The notes under the pieces were generated by a model. That model searched no databases. It worked only from the letters and a program-made list of their open reading frames with translations, and was not told the DNA's origin. A stretch of DNA of 64,000 nucleotides from Promethearchaeia archaeon (GTDB taxonomy: Archaea; Asgardarchaeota; Lokiarchaeia; Sigyniarchaeales; SOKP01), in contig JAHQWK010000002.1 in assembly GCA_029856145.1 (NCBI GenBank), positions 124,001 through 188,000 on the forward strand, in the 5' to 3' direction. The translations under genes were made by a program, and so were the position numbers. This document shows, piece by piece, positions 56,602 through 64,000 of the stretch. How positions within the stretch are numbered: the first letter of the stretch is position 1; each line of letters begins with the position of its first letter.

Positions 56602-57093
56602 TTGAAGTATGAAAAAGATATTATTCTATTTATTGATAAAGAAATTATTAAACACATGATACAATGTATTGAGAAAGCTTCTCCTAATGAAGCTTGTGGC
56701 TTAATTTTTGGTAAAATAAAAGAACAAAAAAAACCTAATAGTGAAAAAGATTATTCTTATTACTACAATGCCTATAAGTTTGAGTGTATTGAATCTTCAC
56801 ACAAAAGTCCAGTTGCTTTCTTAATGGATGATTATGAGAAATTAATAAACCTCTCTAGTTCATATTCTAAAGATTTTAATTATCAATTACTCAGTATATT
56901 TCATTCTCATCCAGGAAGTGCTTATCCAAGTGGCGTAGATCTCCCCTACATAGAAAGTTATTATAAAAGTAATATAACTAAATTTAAGCATTTAATTTGG
57001 ACAATTATGAGTGCTGAAAGTAAAGAACTGAATGGATTTATCTATATTTTTAATGGACTTAAACAAATTTTAGTCCAAATTAGAAAGAAGTAA
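56602..57093 (+). CDS. JAMM (Mov34/MPN/PAD-1) metallopeptidase
   Basis: A 163-residue JAB1/MPN-type zinc protease. The active-site set is complete: E30 in SPNEACGLIFG, H101 and H103 in FHSHPGS, S110 and D113 in YPSGVDLP. Relatives cut isopeptide-linked ubiquitin or SAMP modifiers (Rpn11, CSN5, archaeal JAMM). It is convergent with the proteasome beta gene, 20 bp apart, and follows the DUF4443 gene in an operon. The start is TTG 56602, before the conserved core; no ATG is closer. No ubiquitin-like gene is in the window. Confidence 0.83.
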   Translation: MKYEKDIILFIDKEIIKHMIQCIEKASPNEACGLIFGKIKEQKKPNSEKDYSYYYNAYKFECIESSHKSPVAFLMDDYEKLINLSSSYSKDFNYQLLSIFHSHPGSAYPSGVDLPYIESYYKSNITKFKHLIWTIMSAESKELNGFIYIFNGLKQILVQIRKK

Positions 57094-57113
57094 TTTAACG
57101 CAATGAAAAGTTA

Positions 57114-57752
57114 TTAAACTTGTTTGAAACCGTTTTTATCAATGGAACAAATTTGAAGCTCAAACCCAGAACCGGCATCCCTCTCACGAGAGGCACTTAT
57201 TGCTGTTTTTATAAGTTCAATACCCTTAGCTTTAGTCAGGTTTGCTTTCCAATCTGATTCTAAAACACCCAGAGAGAACGGTGAACCTGAACCAAAGGAT
57301 AGATATTCGTTTTCTTCATATAATGTGCCCAAAAGGTCAATTCCGTAAAGTTTCCCAGATTTTTCACCCAATGAATAACCACCTACAATCATCAATGCAA
57401 GAAAATAAGTACGCCCACTGAATAATATATTCCGACAAGTGCTAGCCACATACTTTGGGTCGGGAACTATTCCCTCTTCAACTTCCTTTAATCGCGATAA
57501 AGCTTTTAATTGGTTAACAACATACTGACAATCTGCTACACCACCGGCAATTGTGGCAGCAGTATATTTATTTATTTCAAATAATTTTTGGGCTTGTTTG
57601 GAGATCACGACTGTTCCGCCAATCGCTTGTGATTCTGTGCCAATCACTACTCCGTCTTTTATAATTATTCCTACTGTCGTAGTGCCTGTTTGAAGTATTT
57701 TTTCAATTTGTTTTTGATCCAATTGCCTAAGATTATTGTTATTTTCCATCAT
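57114..57752 (-). CDS. psmB: Proteasome beta subunit
   Basis: A 212-residue N-terminal-nucleophile hydrolase. The short propeptide ends before LQTGTTTVG, where the first Thr after Gly is the catalytic nucleophile. Position 17 is Glu, as in the Thermoplasma enzyme, K33 is conserved in QAQKLF, and GSGSPFSLGVLES and RDAGSG supply the S129/D166/S169 equivalents. It forms the peptidase ring of the 20S proteasome with alpha subunits encoded elsewhere. ATG 57752 (or 57749) is the start. It is convergent with the JAMM gene. Confidence 0.92.
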   Translation of the reverse strand: MMENNNNLRQLDQKQIEKILQTGTTTVGIIIKDGVVIGTESQAIGGTVVISKQAQKLFEINKYTAATIAGGVADCQYVVNQLKALSRLKEVEEGIVPDPKYVASTCRNILFSGRTYFLALMIVGGYSLGEKSGKLYGIDLLGTLYEENEYLSFGSGSPFSLGVLESDWKANLTKAKGIELIKTAISASRERDAGSGFELQICSIDKNGFKQV

Positions 57753-57932
57753 TTTGCGGTAAAGTAGAATCTTTTATCAATTATAGCTAAGTTAATGTTA
57801 TATAGTAAATAAAAATTTTGTCTATATTTATTTTGCTTTAATAAATCATAATTAAGTGGAATTTTAAAAAAATTTTAAAGAAATACTTCCTTATCTTATC
57901 TATTAAATTGGATTAAATTTGGTAAATGCTTT

Positions 57933-58310
57933 ATGGCACGTAGTCAAAGGAGAAGCAAAAGGAAATACACCGGAAAAAAGTATAAACACTTCAGAAAGAA
58001 GCGAAAAAGAGAACTTGAAGGTCCTCGAATTGATACAGCAATAGCTACAGAAAAGAAGAAAAAACAACGAGCAATGGGAGGTAATTTTAAACTTAAATTA
58101 TTCGCTACGCAATTCATTAACGTTACCGATCCAGGCACCAATAAAACTCAAAAAGTTAGAATATTAGGTTTTGAAGAGAATATTGCTTCAAAAGATTTGA
58201 ATCGACGGCATGTTCTAACAAAAGGAGCTGTTGTTGAAACAGAACTGGGAAATGTGAGAATTTCCAGCCGTCCTGGTCAACATGGAGTTCTTAATGGAGT
58301 TTTAGTTTAA
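57933..58310 (+). CDS. rps8e: 30S ribosomal protein S8e
   Basis: A 125-residue ribosomal protein with the S8e start ARSQRRSKRKYTGKKYK, a highly basic N-terminal half and the C-terminal block SRPGQHGVLNGVLV typical of archaeal S8e. It is divergent from psmB and convergent with hypA, 8 bp apart. The ATG 57933 start is standard. Translation-related context with SRP19 and tRNA-Pro follows. Confidence 0.95.
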   Translation: MARSQRRSKRKYTGKKYKHFRKKRKRELEGPRIDTAIATEKKKKQRAMGGNFKLKLFATQFINVTDPGTNKTQKVRILGFEENIASKDLNRRHVLTKGAVVETELGNVRISSRPGQHGVLNGVLV

Positions 58311-58318
58311 ATTTAACC

Positions 58319-58690
58319 TTATTCTTGAATTTTAATATTTTTTACATTAGCTTTTTTACCTTCAATTATTTCAGTATTATTACTTCCACAATTAGAGCAT
58401 TTAAATAATTGAAGTCCTGTAAGTTGTGATTCTCGAGTTAAAGAAACTTCTGAGATTTTATTGCATTCTCGACATTTAATTTTACCGGGAGTAATTTTAA
58501 TATTCAATTTGGCACCTTCTGCTATTGACCCCTTAGTGGCCATCTCAAAAGAACGTTGAAGAAGTTCAGGAACAATAAGAGTTAATTCTCCAATTTCTAG
58601 TATTACCTCAGTAATTTTTTTAGCATTATATTTGAGTGCTGTAGCTTCAGCTACTTTAAAAATATTATAAGCAAAAGCAAATTCGTGCAT
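58319..58690 (-). CDS. hypA: Hydrogenase maturation protein HypA
   Basis: A 123-residue nickel chaperone of the HypA family. The N-terminal MHEF contains the nickel-binding His2 and Glu3. A zinc ribbon with two CxxC pairs (CRECNK, CSNCGS) follows in the C-terminal half. It delivers Ni(II) to [NiFe] hydrogenase precursors with HypB. Its presence implies a [NiFe] hydrogenase in the organism. It lies 10 bp downstream of the SRP19 gene on the same strand. The start is ATG 58690. Confidence 0.9.
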   Translation of the reverse strand: MHEFAFAYNIFKVAEATALKYNAKKITEVILEIGELTLIVPELLQRSFEMATKGSIAEGAKLNIKITPGKIKCRECNKISEVSLTRESQLTGLQLFKCSNCGSNNTEIIEGKKANVKNIKIQE

Positions 58691-58700
58691 AATAGGAAAT

Positions 58701-58997
58701 CTAGGTTTTTGATTGTAATTTTCTTATTTCTTTAGCAATTTCAAGCATTACCTTACTTTTTTTCTTCCCTTTCGCGTTTATTATAACTCTTCCAGGTTCT
58801 TCCCACCATGATTTGGGGTATTTATAACTTCTTTCAATTTCAGCATGATAACCTAAATTTGTGGCAGCTTTTACTATCTCTTCTAGATTAACTTTATCTA
58901 TAGTGAATTTCCTTGGAAGTCGTCTACCATTACTCCGACTTCTTTTTGCATCAAAATATTGTGGCCAAAAAATTAAAAAAGGTTTTCTAGTCCTCAT
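58701..58997 (-). CDS. srp19: Signal recognition particle protein SRP19
   Basis: A 98-residue protein from ATG 58997. It starts RTRKPFLIFWPQYFDAKRS and includes RSNGRRLPRKF and SWWEEPGRVII, the RNA-binding features of SRP19. The frame extends 33 codons further upstream to 59096 without homology, so ATG 58997 is the chosen start; archaeal SRP19 is usually about 90-100 residues. It binds 7S RNA and promotes SRP54 assembly. Operon with hypA. Confidence 0.92.
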   Translation of the reverse strand: MRTRKPFLIFWPQYFDAKRSRSNGRRLPRKFTIDKVNLEEIVKAATNLGYHAEIERSYKYPKSWWEEPGRVIINAKGKKKSKVMLEIAKEIRKLQSKT

Positions 58998-59207
58998 TAA
59001 GTCGTTAAATAAATAAGTTTTTGATGAGAATAATAAGAAGTAAAACTTTTTAAGTAATTTAAAAATTATTGGTTTAAGATTTAAGATTAAGTACAAAAAA
59101 GATTTAATTACCAGTTTTCACTATTCTTTACATACTATATTAAACATGTCTCTTTATTAAAAGAGATAATTTATGAAATCATTAAATAGAAACACCCGTT
59201 TAGTAAA

Positions 59208-59312
59208 GGGAGGGTGGTCTAGATTGGTATGATACTCGGCTGGGGGCCGAGTGGCCGGGGAAAGACCAAACGTTTCGGTGGTCTTCCGGAAGTTCAAATC
59301 CCCCCTCTCCCA
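59208..59312 (+). tRNA. tRNA-Pro (GGG) with an intron in the T-arm
   Basis: The acceptor GGGAGGG (59208-59214) pairs with CTCTCCC (59305-59311), with A73 at 59312. The anticodon stem is CTCGG/CCGAG and the anticodon GGG lies at 59242-59244, decoding proline codons. The T-arm needs GGGGG TTCAAAT CCCCC; this is obtained by removing about 31 nt (near 59261-59291), which itself folds into an AAGACC/GGTCTT hairpin. After removal the mature tRNA is 74 nt. CCA is not encoded and the canonical 37/38 site has no intron. Confidence 0.88.
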
Positions 59313-59407
59313 TTTATTAATCTACAGTTTTTTATTTTGTTAAAATTTATAAGTGGATCTAATCTATTTTTTGATAAAAAATAAAAATAAAAAAAGTTGA
59401 GTTAAAA

Positions 59408-59710
59408 GTGCCATGGAGTAAGTTGCAAGAATCTGATATGTTTATGCGTGTTGTGGCAATTGGTGGAGGAATTATTGCCCTAATAGAATCGTTATTGCAT
59501 TTGATAGGAATTCTCGAATTTTGGAGTTTTGGATGGATTATTGAGGTAATTGCTATTGGCCTCGCAATACTTCCTATTTTATTAGGATTAAAGCCAATTC
59601 ATTATACCCCTACATTCTTAGGCGTTTTTGGTATTCTTTTGATAATATTTTCAGTTTTCATTGGGGGACTAATCGTGTTTCTCGCAGCAATTATTGGAGC
59701 TATTACTTAA
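59408..59710 (+). CDS. Small four-helix membrane protein, unknown
   Basis: A 100-residue, very hydrophobic protein with probably three to four membrane helices (about 13-33, 40-60, 68-98) and glycine-rich turns. It starts at GTG 59408 (MPWSKLQESDMF). No family recognised. It follows tRNA-Pro by 95 bp. Confidence 0.5.
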   Translation: MPWSKLQESDMFMRVVAIGGGIIALIESLLHLIGILEFWSFGWIIEVIAIGLAILPILLGLKPIHYTPTFLGVFGILLIIFSVFIGGLIVFLAAIIGAIT

Positions 59711-59891
59711 TCCTATAAATATTTTTTTTTTATTTATTTTAAGAATCTTTACCTAATTTTTAAAAATTTTCAAATTAACCACTTTGAATTTATATAAATG
59801 CTTCGGATGAAGAATATGATTTTTCAACTTTAATTAAGAGTTTTGAAAATATTCTCTGATGGCATTAATATTCAAAAATGAAAAAATTGAA

Positions 59892-60761
59892 CTATTTACT
59901 TAGCGCAAGTGCTAAAACTAAAGCACCATAGAATTCAGAATGATCTCCGACTCTAGAAGTATCAATAATAGTTTTATCAATACCCATATAAATGGCTCCG
60001 TATGCCTTACCTCCACCTAAATGAACTAATGTACGATATATTAAATTTCCCGAAATCCCATCAGGTGCGATAATTAGATTCGATTTATTTTCAACAGCAT
60101 TTTCTATTAATATTTCATCATGAGTAATCCTTAAATTTGGGTATTTTTTCTTCATTACTTTAACAATTTTATCTGCATCTTGTATTGTTTGGTTAACTTT
60201 GTCTTCTCTTCCGATATCACCTAATCTTCCTCCACTTAAAATACTTATTTTAGGAACAATCTCGATTTCCTGCAATTCTTTAAGCGCTGATTCTATAAAG
60301 ATAATTTTGTTTTCTATGTTATTACATTCATCAATACCAACCGGACCATAGAAGAATTGATGCTCTTTAAAAGTTTCCAATATTGCTAGTCTATTAAATT
60401 CTTGACCATTAAGATTTTGTTTAAGATTTTTTAGAAATTTACTTGAGCTTAGTGATCCTCTAATAATAGCTTGAATGGAATTGCTCATTAAAAAATCAAT
60501 AATAGATTTTTCAGGATCTTGACATTCAACAAACTTTAATTGTGAATTTATTTTATTTTGTGGAGTATGTGGAAGAGATCTATTTAAATAATCCTTTTTT
60601 CCGAAAAAAGAAATGGTAGATTTAAAATTTTTTAAAAAATTTAAACTTGCTGTTAAGATTTTCTGATTGTGGTATTTAGAATCTCCTAATCCTATTCCAA
60701 TATTTATAGATTTTTTCTCTTTAGCCACTAATTCATATTTTTGTAATAAATTCATAATCAA
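59892..60761 (-). CDS. mtxX: MtxX-like (methanogenesis marker 4) protein, phosphotransacetylase-related
   Basis: A 289-residue protein resembling the phosphate acetyl/butyryltransferase fold and, more closely, methanogenesis marker protein 4 (MtxX). Features: SILSGGRLGDIGRED, IAPDGISGNLIYRTLVHLG, GGKAYGA and IDTSRVGD. The family is tied to methanogen/methyltrophic archaea but its reaction is not established. Together with ftr and the marker-9-like gene it supports C1 metabolism based on methanopterin cofactors. It lies 12 bp downstream of the CPBP gene on the same strand. The start is ATG 60761. Confidence 0.68.
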   Translation of the reverse strand: MIMNLLQKYELVAKEKKSINIGIGLGDSKYHNQKILTASLNFLKNFKSTISFFGKKDYLNRSLPHTPQNKINSQLKFVECQDPEKSIIDFLMSNSIQAIIRGSLSSSKFLKNLKQNLNGQEFNRLAILETFKEHQFFYGPVGIDECNNIENKIIFIESALKELQEIEIVPKISILSGGRLGDIGREDKVNQTIQDADKIVKVMKKKYPNLRITHDEILIENAVENKSNLIIAPDGISGNLIYRTLVHLGGGKAYGAIYMGIDKTIIDTSRVGDHSEFYGALVLALALSK

Positions 60762-60773
60762 TGGTTTTGTGTT

Positions 60774-61916
60774 TTAGAAAGCATAATAAAAAATATATAC
60801 TACTATTATTGTTAATGCATCATAAACCCCATGAGTTAAAATTACTGCTATTAAATTCTCATTTCTCCAATAATAAATTAATCCTAAAAATAATGATATT
60901 ATAAAGTAAGGAATAAATGATAGAACAAATGAAATAAGCAAGAGTATTGGTGTATCTAAAAACAAAATAACTATTCCCAATACATGAATCATTGCGAAAA
61001 CGAATGCTGTTATCAATATTCCTCCCATATTTCCTAAATTCCGCGTTAATCCTTTTTGCATAAATCCTCTAAATAATATTTCTTCAGAAGTTCCTATAAT
61101 TAATATCATTATTAAAGATAAGAGAATTAAGCTGAGAATATCTCCTTCTGAGATGATTATTTCAACATCACTGGTAGTACTACTGAGATCCCTTATAATC
61201 TCAACTCCAAAAAAAAACTCCAATGTTATCTCAGTTAAAAATGAAACCATATAAACTAATAATACTCCTGCCACAGCAAATCCCAATCCTATTAAAATTT
61301 CTTTAAATAATCCTTTTCTAGTTAATCCTTTTAGAGTAAATCCTAATAATCCTAATCTATTTTTCAAAGAAGGATTTTTGAGATATTTCCCTACATATAA
61401 TACAGGAACTAGTACAAAAATCAATTCGAAGAAAGAACTAAATATTATGAAATACGGATTTGCTATAAAATCAAATAAAGACTCTAAATTGAAAGAAAAA
61501 AAAATCATTATAGCAACGAGCCCAGCAATAATAAAATCCATTAGAAGAAAAGCCCCCAGGGATACTCCAATAGACGGCATTGTCCCCCATAATTCAAGAT
61601 TTTTTGTATTAATTATATCATCATCAGAAATTTTTTTCGACTTATAAGAAACTGAAGGTACGTAAGGTTGGGGATATTTTTTTGGCAGAATATAAGGATT
61701 TATCGATTTCGTTGGTTTTAATTGTTTATATTCTTTGAGATAATTAAGATCCGTCCCACAATTAATGCAAAATTTAAGTTTCTGAATTTTTGGAATTTTA
61801 TTACCACAAACAGGACAAAAAGCCCAAAATTTATCATTTAACTCTTTTCTATTATTAGAATTGGAGAATTTTTGCTCATTGTTAGGATCTTGAATTTCTT
61901 TATCAGTCATTATCAA
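60774..61916 (-). CDS. Zinc-ribbon CPBP-family intramembrane protease
   Basis: A 380-residue protein. An N-terminal zinc ribbon (residues about 34-57: CPVCGNK, CINCGTD) is followed by a linker rich in lysine and proline, then about eight membrane helices. CPBP motifs: EEILFRGF, FAMIH and HGVYD in order. It is the fourth CPBP protein in the window and the only one with a zinc ribbon, which may recruit a partner. It is in tandem with mtxX. The start is ATG 61916. Confidence 0.78.
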   Translation of the reverse strand: MIMTDKEIQDPNNEQKFSNSNNRKELNDKFWAFCPVCGNKIPKIQKLKFCINCGTDLNYLKEYKQLKPTKSINPYILPKKYPQPYVPSVSYKSKKISDDDIINTKNLELWGTMPSIGVSLGAFLLMDFIIAGLVAIMIFFSFNLESLFDFIANPYFIIFSSFFELIFVLVPVLYVGKYLKNPSLKNRLGLLGFTLKGLTRKGLFKEILIGLGFAVAGVLLVYMVSFLTEITLEFFFGVEIIRDLSSTTSDVEIIISEGDILSLILLSLIMILIIGTSEEILFRGFMQKGLTRNLGNMGGILITAFVFAMIHVLGIVILFLDTPILLLISFVLSFIPYFIISLFLGLIYYWRNENLIAVILTHGVYDALTIIVVYIFYYAF

Positions 61917-61995
61917 TTTACAGAAAGATATTTAATTACTAAAAGCTTTACATTTCAAATTAAAAATTACTAAAAGAAGTCTTCAAAATTGACTT

Positions 61996-63909
61996 TTAAA
62001 TTCCAATTCTCATAAATTTAAAAATCCTATTAATTTCAATGTCACTTTGAAAAATTCCTGAATTTAATACTGGATGATGGCTGTATTTAGCAAGTTCTTC
62101 ATCCCTTTCAACTTCTAATTCAAGTTTTATTGAGGGCATCCAAAATGTTTTATTACTATGTTGGTATTCAACCATTACCATATAAAGAAAGTTCCCTATT
62201 TTTTTCGGAATAATTTTAGTTTTGATTTTTGTTATTTCATTAGCTTTTAACCGTTTAATGCTTGTATACTCTAACTTAGATTCAAATGAATCAGACATAA
62301 AAAAGTAAATCTTTATATCCTTAATTTCACTAAAGTTAGGATTCTCAATGGAAACTGTTATGATTTCTGATTGATCTAACTTTAATTTTTTATTTTGTAC
62401 TTTGAGATCTATAAAAAGAGGGTATGCTACAACTTTTTCTTCTAAATTAAAACTTAAATTAATAAGTTTTTTAAGATTGGGTTTTAACTTTAAACTAAAT
62501 TGATTTTTTTGTTCTTCTAAAGAAAGAACTTGTTTACTTCTCGATTCTTCAAACTGTTGAAACATGTGATTAATATACTTTAAGATATATTTATCAAATT
62601 CTGAGTGTTTGTTTGATATTAACGAAATTAATTTCTTGTAATATTCTGCTTCAAGATCTCGAAGCAAAGGTTTCTCGAAAATATCCTTGATAAAATTTTT
62701 TAAGAGCTCATCTAATTGGATTAAACCATTATATTCAATTTCAAATTTCTCAATTTTCTTTCCATTCAACTTATTATCTTGCAAAATATCACTTATTGAA
62801 TTCAATACTTCAACAGATTCAGAGTTATAGGCATCAAGAGCCTTTAATATCATTTTTTCTAAGAGATTATTGAATTTTTGAACATTTTTATTTTTGTACC
62901 TGATGAATTCTGTACGGTAAGATTCTAAATATTTAACTAATTTTCCAGAATGCAGTTTTAAAAGGCTTCTTTGATATCTTTGATATCTTTCAGAAACATT
63001 TTTAATCCAATTTCGAACACTATTTAGTTTCTCCATATTTTCTTCAGTATTAAATATAAGATTCTCTTCCAAATTATCTGTAGATAACAATGGGCAATCA
63101 ATTTTTACTTTCTCTAATACTACACATGTATCGCGCTCTAACTGATATATGTTTTCAATTTGATTATATAAATTAAATTTCTGAAAATCATCTGCTTTGA
63201 TTTTAATTAGCTTATCAAGTAAATCTTCTAATTTATCGGAATAAAATTTCGGATTCTTGTTTAAGATTCTTCTTAATATTGAGGCAAATTCAGAAAGAAT
63301 AACATACATATCTTTTTTCTTATAAATATTGGAACTTGTATTTTCCAATTTAATGATATTACAAAAATCCACGATATTTTGATAGTTTTTCTCGGCAAGT
63401 TGATAGTATTTCGCACAATTCTCAAGATATAATGAGTTTTTTGCCAAATAACTATAATATAATCCTAGTAATGATTTATTGATAATAAAGGAATAATCTC
63501 TGAACTCTTCATATTTCTTTCTATTTTCATCATTTTTTATATGGGGTAATATGAATTCCTCAATAATTATCTCAAAATTACCCGCAGAACGAATTGTATA
63601 GAATAATTTTAATGGATCAACATTTATATTATCTAATTTAGTAATTATTAAATGCCTATATTCATTAAAATCAGATTTAAGATTATAGAAAAAGGTTTCA
63701 ATTAGAGATTTTCTTCTCTCGAGTTCTGAATCTTTAACTATTTTTACAGTTTTAGATAATTTAAGATTTAATATTTCTGCTAAATAATATTTAAAAGAAT
63801 AGATTGATTCCATATATAAAGTTTTTGCCTCACAATAAGGACACTGGGCAACAGATCCTTTTAAAATCGCTAAACTAGACCCACATTTCTTGCAAGGCAA
63901 ATACCGCAT
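61996..63909 (-). CDS. Zinc-ribbon, helical/coiled-coil protein with C-terminal beta-sandwich
   Basis: A 637-residue soluble protein. It opens with a zinc ribbon (C6, C9, C23, C26: CKKCGSS, CPYCEAK). Residues about 60-500 are helical with extended coiled-coil stretches. Residues about 505-610 look like an Ig/CARDB-type beta-sandwich (YPLFIDLKVQNKKLKLDQSE, IVTVSIENPNF-like and IGNFLYMVMVEYQHS). The layout resembles a scaffold or adaptor; compare the zinc ribbon plus sandwich protein at 54785. No family recognised. The start is ATG 63909 near the right window end. Confidence 0.58.
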   Translation of the reverse strand: MRYLPCKKCGSSLAILKGSVAQCPYCEAKTLYMESIYSFKYYLAEILNLKLSKTVKIVKDSELERRKSLIETFFYNLKSDFNEYRHLIITKLDNINVDPLKLFYTIRSAGNFEIIIEEFILPHIKNDENRKKYEEFRDYSFIINKSLLGLYYSYLAKNSLYLENCAKYYQLAEKNYQNIVDFCNIIKLENTSSNIYKKKDMYVILSEFASILRRILNKNPKFYSDKLEDLLDKLIKIKADDFQKFNLYNQIENIYQLERDTCVVLEKVKIDCPLLSTDNLEENLIFNTEENMEKLNSVRNWIKNVSERYQRYQRSLLKLHSGKLVKYLESYRTEFIRYKNKNVQKFNNLLEKMILKALDAYNSESVEVLNSISDILQDNKLNGKKIEKFEIEYNGLIQLDELLKNFIKDIFEKPLLRDLEAEYYKKLISLISNKHSEFDKYILKYINHMFQQFEESRSKQVLSLEEQKNQFSLKLKPNLKKLINLSFNLEEKVVAYPLFIDLKVQNKKLKLDQSEIITVSIENPNFSEIKDIKIYFFMSDSFESKLEYTSIKRLKANEITKIKTKIIPKKIGNFLYMVMVEYQHSNKTFWMPSIKLELEVERDEELAKYSHHPVLNSGIFQSDIEINRIFKFMRIGI

Positions 63910-64000
63910 GAAAACTATTGTTCAAACTTAAATTAATTTATAATTATTCTTACAGAGTTATAAATTGCTAATTATTTATTAAAATTTTATCCTCAAAGTC

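Noticed and set aside
57114..57752. Loss of Asp17 in the proteasome beta subunit as inactivation
   Set aside because: Glu at this position also occurs in the active Thermoplasma subunit, and Thr1, Lys33 and the SGSG/RDAGSG residues are kept.
1..64000. CRISPR array, insertion sequence, prophage or integrated element
   Set aside because: No direct-repeat array, transposase, integrase or phage structural gene was seen, and tRNA genes have no attached duplicated ends.

Overview
The window is AT-rich archaeal chromosome, most likely from an Asgard archaeon (Promethearchaeota, Lokiarchaeia-like). The archaeal markers are an archaeal histone, a proteasome beta subunit, ribosomal protein S8e, SRP19, a DUF4443 protein, intron-bearing tRNAs, formylmethanofuran:H4MPT formyltransferase (ftr) and two methanogenesis-marker proteins. 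The Asgard markers are a Rag/Gtr-like GTPase with a C-terminal roadblock-type tail, a longin-Arf-like GTPase fusion, further longin-like proteins, many zinc-ribbon/coiled-coil proteins and an LRR-type family known from Lokiarchaeota. Gene density is high, with short intergenic gaps, many TTG/GTG starts and occasional strong Shine-Dalgarno sequences. No insertion sequence, prophage or CRISPR array was seen.

Layout. 0-7.4 kb: two ABC exporter systems. One is on the minus strand and is cut by the window edge; the other is on the plus strand and its permease is fused to a CPBP intramembrane protease, followed by a duplicated stand-alone CPBP gene. 7.4-16 kb: membrane M28 peptidase, two MBL-fold proteins, an LsrF-like aldolase, a zinc alcohol dehydrogenase, an F420/NADP reductase-family protein, an RHH regulator with a candidate operator, a DtxR/MntR regulator and a PhnN-like kinase. 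16-22 kb: tRNA-His with two non-canonical introns, a methanogenesis-marker-9-like protein, a DHH phosphoesterase, PAP2, Hsp20 and a large AAA ATPase. 22-28.6 kb: a cluster of longin/roadblock-type proteins and two small GTPases, interleaved with ftr and a transglutaminase-like protein.

28.7-40 kb: a decayed FAD/Fe-S oxidoreductase remnant, CPBP, acyl-CoA ligase, GNAT, a flavodoxin-ferredoxin EFR1-like protein, an ADP-forming acyl-CoA synthetase alpha subunit, and a FAD oxidase plus HdrD/GlcF-like Fe-S pair whose first gene carries two apparent single-base insertions. 40-47 kb: an anchored caspase-fold protease, a small surface protein and a 1469-residue toroid/coiled-coil membrane protein. 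47-54 kb: Hef-like helicase, MBL, 2H phosphoesterase, an LRR-type protein and histone. 54-64 kb: surface protein, beta-sandwich/zinc-ribbon proteins, DUF4443, JAMM protease, proteasome beta, S8e, HypA, SRP19, tRNA-Pro with a T-arm intron, MtxX, zinc-ribbon CPBP and a zinc-ribbon coiled-coil protein.

Together the metabolic genes point to an anaerobe using H4MPT-linked C1 chemistry, [NiFe] hydrogenase maturation and acyl-CoA/ADP-forming energy metabolism. The 22-28.6 kb cluster is the most Asgard-like part, with small-GTPase and longin-domain cell biology. All calls come from reading the sequence; none was tested by database search.
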